Source: Endomicrobiia bacterium
Lineage (GTDB): Bacteria > Elusimicrobiota > Endomicrobiia > Endomicrobiales > Endomicrobiaceae
Direction: 5' to 3'
DNA length: 8,235 nucleotides
NCBI GenBank assembly: GCA_025998295.1
Contig: BNVT01000051.1
Location: forward strand, 1 to 8,235
Shown here: piece by piece, positions 4,834 to 8,235 of the stretch
How positions within the stretch are numbered: position 1 is the stretch's first letter
How the letters are laid out: every line of letters begins with the position of its first letter
Made by a program: the position numbers and the translations under genes
Notes under the pieces: model-generated
Seen by the model: the letters and a program-made list of their open reading frames with translations, nothing else
Told to the model about the DNA's origin: nothing
Databases searched by the model: none

Positions 4834-5829
4834 TCATTGATACATGTAATCATCCGAGCCTTCTGATGATAGTTGTTGTGTTTGTGGCTGTTTTATGTCT
4901 TTTGATGATTGTTGTTTCTGAGCAATAGAAGCCTCTACCTGACCTAATTTTTCACTTATTTCCTCTATATTCTTATTATACTTTTCCAGATCATCTCTAG
5001 TACGTACAGGTAACCCATCCTCCATAACACGTTCTCCTGTTGTTGATAGTGCTTTTGCCTGGATAAGATCACGCCTCAACTTCTCAGCTTTTTCCTCTAG
5101 CTCCTCAATTCCTTCCTCTTCCTGTGCCCGAGCTCCACTCCCACCTGCACTAGCTGCACCACGTTTATGCAGCTCCATCCTCAACTTTTGATTTTCTTTC
5201 ATTAGCCTCTCATTTTTTTCCTGTGTCTGTTCGGATTTTTCCTCTGCACGAATAATTCGATCTCGAAGTTCTTTCTGATTATCTCTACGGTTAAGATCTT
5301 TACATACCCACAAGAGCTGGCGATCTTTCCCAGCAAGTTTTTTCTCAGACTTTCTTTCAACCTCACTCAACTGTTCCTCCCACTTCTGATGCTCCTTAGC
5401 CAAAGCCTCCTCCTGCCACTTCTGTTGTTCTGAAGTCAAACGCTCATTAATCTCTGCCTTCTGGATCTTCTCGACGCCTTCTTCAACCTGCTGTTTATTA
5501 GTATAAGTGAGTATTATATTCAACAAATTTTTACTCTCTACAGCCTTTGCATTTATCTTTTCTGTTTCCTTCGTCAACCTTTCATCTTCACTATTTTCCT
5601 CAGCCTTTTTGATATTCAATCTAACCAACTTCTCCTTAACCTCCAAATCTTCATCTTTAGTCTGCTTAATCTTTTTATCTAACTCTGCCACAGACTTTCC
5701 CAACTCATCAATCTTCCTGTTATCCTCCTCATCATCAGCAATCTGCTGATTTTCTAACGTCTCACAAATCTTATCACTTACTATTTTGCTACGTTCATCC
5801 TTTGTCAGATTCTGCTGTACCGTAGTCAT
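4834..5829 (-). CDS. Long coiled-coil protein; probably the 3' part of the upstream poly-serine gene
   Basis: The 331 residues are almost entirely charged (Glu, Lys, Gln, Arg) with heptad-like spacing, typical of coiled coil. There is a short Gly/Ala/Ser break at 224-235 (GAASAGGSGAR) and a polar tail ending SSEGSDDYMYQ. There is no signal peptide, no catalytic motif and a poor SD for the first ATG (GTAGGGCT before it). The frame is open further upstream to 5913 and encodes REANEKIEGILKEIEERRA without a stop, continuing the coiled coil of the 5844-8111 gene smoothly. I therefore read it as the C-terminal third of one protein, reached by a -1 shift at 5886-5892. Independent translation from this ATG, 14 nt after the upstream stop, remains possible by coupling. 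Function unknown. Confidence 0.75.
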   Translation of the reverse strand: MTTVQQNLTKDERSKIVSDKICETLENQQIADDEEDNRKIDELGKSVAELDKKIKQTKDEDLEVKEKLVRLNIKKAEENSEDERLTKETEKINAKAVESKNLLNIILTYTNKQQVEEGVEKIQKAEINERLTSEQQKWQEEALAKEHQKWEEQLSEVERKSEKKLAGKDRQLLWVCKDLNRRDNQKELRDRIIRAEEKSEQTQEKNERLMKENQKLRMELHKRGAASAGGSGARAQEEEGIEELEEKAEKLRRDLIQAKALSTTGERVMEDGLPVRTRDDLEKYNKNIEEISEKLGQVEASIAQKQQSSKDIKQPQTQQLSSEGSDDYMYQ

Positions 5830-5843
5830 AGCCCTACGTTCTT

Positions 5844-8111
5844 CTATTTCCTTAAGAATACCTTCGATCTTTTCATTGGCTTCCCGTTTTTTTCTATCTC
5901 TTTCTCCAGTGTATCATCCTGATCATCAAGTTCTTTTGACCGAGCATTAACTTTTTCAAACTCAGTATTTATCTGCTCACGTCTAGTCTTAAGGGCAGCC
6001 TCACGCTCTGTTACATCCTTAACACGCTGCTCCTCCTCCTTTTTTTTCTCCAATCCCTCTGTGGTTCTCCCATCACCCTGTCTAGCCGTAATCTCAATTA
6101 CCACATCCAACAGCTTACCCTTAGCGTCTTCAAGTTTTATATCCTCGGCACGCAACTCTTTGGTAACTTCCTTCTCGTTCTTTTCTTTATTCAGTTCTGC
6201 CTTGATTACCTCAGCTTTACTTGTTTCCAAATCAGCATTGGTTTTAAGCTGCTTCTCCTGTTTTTCCTTTAGCTCTTCCTTTCTGTCTTTCGTAGCAATA
6301 TCAAATGACTCTTTCAAATCATCTAACTCATCAAGTTCAACATCACATCTCTTATGTTCACTAGTTTTCTTCTCAAGCTCTGCCTCTGTTTTATCCAACT
6401 CCTCAGCCTTAGCTGTGACATTTGCCTTCGCCTTGTCCTTAGCAGTTATCAAGCAACCGCTATCTGTTTTACCATTTTTCTTATTAGCTTCAATCAATGC
6501 ATCATACGCTTCAGCTAATTCTTGCTCCTCGGCAAGACTTCCTTTAATACCATCCCTCTTATTCTTAACCTCATCAAGCTTCTTTTTAGCATCGTTACGT
6601 TTGTCTTCGGCCTCTTTTTTGACTGCCTCAATTATATTTTTAGACTCATCACTCTCTTCATTAATATCATCAACATCCATCTTTGCCCACTCAGTTTTTT
6701 CCTTAGCTCTACTAGCCTGAATCTCCCTCTCCTTTTGCTCCTCCTGTGCCGCTTCAACCTTTTCCTGCTCCTCTTTGAAAACCAACTCCAATTCATCTTG
6801 TATCTTTACTTTATTTTGCTGAACAGTTTTCACCATTTTTGCTGTTTTTGTAATCTTTTTTATATCCTCACCAACAAAATATATAATTTTCTCATCGCTT
6901 TCTTTGCCTTCTGCCTGAGCATCCTGCATAACAAGATATGTAATTTCAGCATTAATTTTCTTGTCCTTAGGCTGTAGCGATGCTGAAGATGATGGGGACG
7001 AGAAAGATGACAAAGATGATGGATGATACGAAGAAAATGACGATGAAGAGGAAGACGATGATGGATACGAGAAAAACGATGATGAAGAGGAAAAGGGTAA
7101 AGATGACGAACTAGAAAACGATGAAGAAGATGGAGACGAGGAAGACGATGACGATGATGATGAAGATGACGAACTATAAAACGATGAAGACAAACTAGGG
7201 AATGACGGATAAGAAGAAGATGCTAATGGAGATGACGATGATGAAGAAGAAGATGATGCATATGTCGATGATGATAAGGGAGATGAAGAAGACGACATAT
7301 TATCAGTGCTTGCTGCTTGTGACTCTGCTGCTGGCACTGGCACCGCCTGCCCTACTGGTTCTACCTCTTGCTCCTGTCCATTCTGTGTCTGCATACTTGG
7401 TTCTATCATTGGTTCTTGGTTTGAGCCTGAATCTGTACCTGATGAAGAAGACGAACTAGGAGATGATGAAAAAGAAGATGACAATGAAGAAGAGGACGAC
7501 GGAGAAGAAGACAATAAATCATTATCTGTATTTGAATCCGTAGATGAAGAGGACGATGATACATCTTCCTGTGCTAGTGCTGTTTCTTGCGCCTGTTCAT
7601 TCTTTGCTTGCTCATTTAATTCCGCCATTGGATCTGCTGTTGTCTCTGAGGCAGGCTCTGGCTCTACCTGATTTACTGCTGGTGCTGCCGCTGGTTCATA
7701 ATGCTCCGCCCCCGCACTCCCATCTGGTTCTTTCGCTGTTTCTGCCACTGGCGGTGGCGGACACAAAGAAGTCGTCGGCAAAGTTGGAGGTACGAACTTC
7801 AGCAGTGGCATCACACAATTAGGCTTAGCCTCCACTGATACTTCTGTTGCAGATACTTCACGTTTATTTCCATGACTTCCCTGTTGTTCAGATGTTGAAT
7901 TATCCTTAGTAACATTTTCTTTTTCCTTTTCTTTCTCTTTTTCCTCGCTTTTCTTGTCTTGCTGATCACCTACACTTTTTCCATCTTTATCTTTATCTTT
8001 ACTATTGTTGTTGCCCTGACCATCATCACCTTCACCATGCATAGCCATAGCCTTAACTGCAGGACTTACTACCAACCCAAACACTATGATTGCTGTCATT
8101 ACTTTTTTCAT
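5844..8111 (-). CDS. Secreted poly-serine/coiled-coil protein, large
   Basis: I do not recognise a family for this 755-residue protein. Residues 1-23 form a signal peptide: MKK, hydrophobic core AIIVFGLVVS, cleavage after VKA or AMA. Residues 25-75 are Asp/Lys/Glu-rich; 95-160 are Pro/Ala-rich with PPPP. Serine tracts lie at 185-190, 201-224 and 273-378, the last over 100 residues with scattered Pro, Phe and Tyr. A short mixed segment, NAEITYLVMQDAQAEGK and EKIIYFVGEDIKK (387-419), could be a small fold. From about 425 to 740 it is continuous Glu/Lys/Ala coiled coil. The last 14 residues (NGKPMKRSKVFLRK) are basic and break the pattern, as expected of a frame exit. The start codon touches an IS end that supplies AAGAGG 4 nt upstream. 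It is likely an exported surface or host-directed structural protein; this is inference from architecture. Confidence 0.8.
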   Translation of the reverse strand: MKKVMTAIIVFGLVVSPAVKAMAMHGEGDDGQGNNNSKDKDKDGKSVGDQQDKKSEEKEKEKEKENVTKDNSTSEQQGSHGNKREVSATEVSVEAKPNCVMPLLKFVPPTLPTTSLCPPPPVAETAKEPDGSAGAEHYEPAAAPAVNQVEPEPASETTADPMAELNEQAKNEQAQETALAQEDVSSSSSSTDSNTDNDLLSSSPSSSSSLSSSFSSSPSSSSSSGTDSGSNQEPMIEPSMQTQNGQEQEVEPVGQAVPVPAAESQAASTDNMSSSSSPLSSSTYASSSSSSSSSPLASSSYPSFPSLSSSFYSSSSSSSSSSSSSSPSSSSFSSSSSLPFSSSSSFFSYPSSSSSSSSFSSYHPSSLSSFSSPSSSASLQPKDKKINAEITYLVMQDAQAEGKESDEKIIYFVGEDIKKITKTAKMVKTVQQNKVKIQDELELVFKEEQEKVEAAQEEQKEREIQASRAKEKTEWAKMDVDDINEESDESKNIIEAVKKEAEDKRNDAKKKLDEVKNKRDGIKGSLAEEQELAEAYDALIEANKKNGKTDSGCLITAKDKAKANVTAKAEELDKTEAELEKKTSEHKRCDVELDELDDLKESFDIATKDRKEELKEKQEKQLKTNADLETSKAEVIKAELNKEKNEKEVTKELRAEDIKLEDAKGKLLDVVIEITARQGDGRTTEGLEKKKEEEQRVKDVTEREAALKTRREQINTEFEKVNARSKELDDQDDTLEKEIEKNGKPMKRSKVFLRK
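5886..5907 (-). promoter_or_regulatory. Candidate -1 frameshift site (A AAA AAC) with upstream SD-like GGAG
   Basis: On the minus strand the heptamer A AAA AAC (5892-5886) is in the exact phase needed for tandem -1 slippage: zero-frame codons are GAA AAA AAC. After slipping, the next codon is CGG and the frame is that of the downstream ORF. GGAG (5907-5904) lies 11 nt before the heptamer, a spacing like the stimulatory SD of E. coli dnaX. I see no strong stem-loop just downstream. The -1 frame is open from 5913 and the zero frame closes at 5844, so a shift must occur in this short overlap. A one-base deletion in a former A8 run gives the same picture. Confidence 0.5.
6978..7295 (-). repeat. 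Long poly-serine tract encoded by degenerate TCN/AGC-type triplets
   Basis: About 106 codons (residues 273-378 of the large gene) are mostly TCA, TCT, TCG and TCC, seen on the plus strand as GAN triplets (GATGAAGAAGATGACGAC...). Serine runs of up to 14 are punctuated by Pro, Phe, Tyr and Leu. Mixed synonymous codons mean it is not a pure microsatellite, which suggests selection for serine or an old, mutated expansion. Confidence 0.85.
7440..7559 (-). repeat. Second poly-serine tract
   Basis: Codons for residues 185-224 are largely TCN serine codons in two blocks (185-190 and 201-224) separated by TDSNTDNDLL. The composition and codon mix are the same as in the longer tract. The Gln/Pro/Glu-rich segment 229-268 lies between the two tracts. 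Confidence 0.8.
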
Positions 8112-8128
8112 TAGACCTCTTGCATAAC
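8112..8128 (-). promoter_or_regulatory. Ribosome binding site formed by the IS terminal inverted repeat
   Basis: Reading out of the IS on the minus strand, GTTATGCAAGAGGTCT is followed by A and then the ATG of the large gene (8111). AAGAGG (8121-8116) acts as SD with a 4-nt spacer. The same arrangement occurs at the left end of the dead IS, where AGGAGG lies just before an ATG at 1826. Translation of the poly-serine gene therefore seems to depend on IS sequence. A weak promoter-like pair, TTCATA, 17 bp, TTATAT, lies further inside the IS. Confidence 0.6.
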
Positions 8129-8235
8129 TAATATATAAAAGTACAATAGAAGTACTATGAAACAGAAAAAGAAAGCGTGCGAAAACAGATGGAATGGGTT
8201 TAGGCGATTAATGGGAGTAAAGAAAGGGACGTTTG
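8113..8235 (+). mobile_element. Left end of a third IS5-family (ISL2-like) copy, partial
   Basis: The element begins with AGACCTCTTGCATAAC (8113-8128). Its first 60 or so bases match 1828-1890 of the dead copy, including a perfect inverted repeat AGTAC-7 nt-GTACT (8140-8156; 1855-1871 in the other copy). The similarity continues into the transposase N-terminus. It runs off the window, so its length and right end are unknown. Confidence 0.85.
8157..8235 (+). CDS. IS5-family (ISL2-like) transposase, N-terminal fragment
   Basis: ATG at 8157 opens a frame of 26 codons without a stop up to the window edge: MKQKKKACENRWNGFRRLMG, then VKKGTF. The FRRLxGVKxGTF segment matches the start of ISL2-like transposases and the decayed MGVKKAFD of the copy at 1872. 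AGAAG (8148-8152) is a possible SD, 4 nt from the ATG. TATAAA (8134-8139) with TTAGAC 17 bp upstream in the inverted repeat could be the promoter. Unlike the middle copy, this one is undamaged as far as visible, so it may be a younger or active copy. Confidence 0.65.
   Translation, partial: MKQKKKACENRWNGFRRLMGVKKGTF

Noticed and set aside
6061..6977. Long plus-strand Ser/Leu/Phe-rich ORFs opposite the coiled-coil region
   Set aside because: Antisense shadows of Glu/Lys-rich codons in the large minus-strand gene; no SD or signal of their own.
7306..7671. Acidic plus-strand ORF opposite the poly-serine region
   Set aside because: GAN triplets on the plus strand are just the complement of TCN serine codons; the minus-strand gene has the signal peptide and continuous architecture.

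Overview
The window is AT-rich bacterial DNA that looks like it comes from a host-associated, probably intracellular or endosymbiotic, bacterium. The evidence is one housekeeping gene of anaerobic fermentation (pyruvate:ferredoxin oxidoreductase beta subunit), many decayed genes and insertion-sequence (IS) relics, and two secreted or effector-like genes: a RING-finger protein of eukaryotic type, and a very large signal-peptide/poly-serine/coiled-coil protein. An Endomicrobium-like (Elusimicrobia) symbiont of gut protists would fit, but that is an inference from gene content, not a sequence match.

Layout. 1-200 is the right end of an IS5-family (ISL2-like) element cut by the window edge. 204-282 holds two degenerate copies of a short palindromic repeat in opposite orientation, followed by the porB terminator (297-338) and porB itself (354-1289, minus strand). 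porB stands without porA: its upstream side (1290-1563) holds only repeat debris, then a frameshifted N-terminal stub of a second IS5-type transposase (1564-1708). 1828-2887 is a complete but dead copy of the same IS, with recognisable 16-bp terminal inverted repeats and an internal triplication of a 92-94 bp unit. 2888-3034 is the C-terminal remnant of a probable HTH regulator cut by that IS. 3189-3470 encodes a small two-helix membrane protein.

From 3613 to 8111 all genes run on the minus strand. First is the RING gene: an intact zinc-binding half (3613-4140) behind a decayed signal-peptide/coiled-coil half (up to 4426), with its own promoter and Shine-Dalgarno sequence (SD). Then come two ORFs (5844-8111 and 4834-5829) that read as one coiled-coil protein of about 1,092 residues joined by a -1 shift at an in-frame A AAA AAC heptamer (5886-5892). 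The ORF pair could be a programmed frameshift or the scar of a one-base deletion. The start codon of the large gene abuts the left end of a third IS copy (8113-8235), whose terminal inverted repeat supplies its SD.

Overall the window is a stretch of genome shaped by one IS family, in which envelope or secreted proteins with eukaryotic-like or low-complexity features lie next to decaying genes. How the RING protein and the coiled-coil protein might work together cannot be told from sequence; both begin with (intact or decayed) signal peptides and both contain Lys/Glu/Ala-rich coiled coil.
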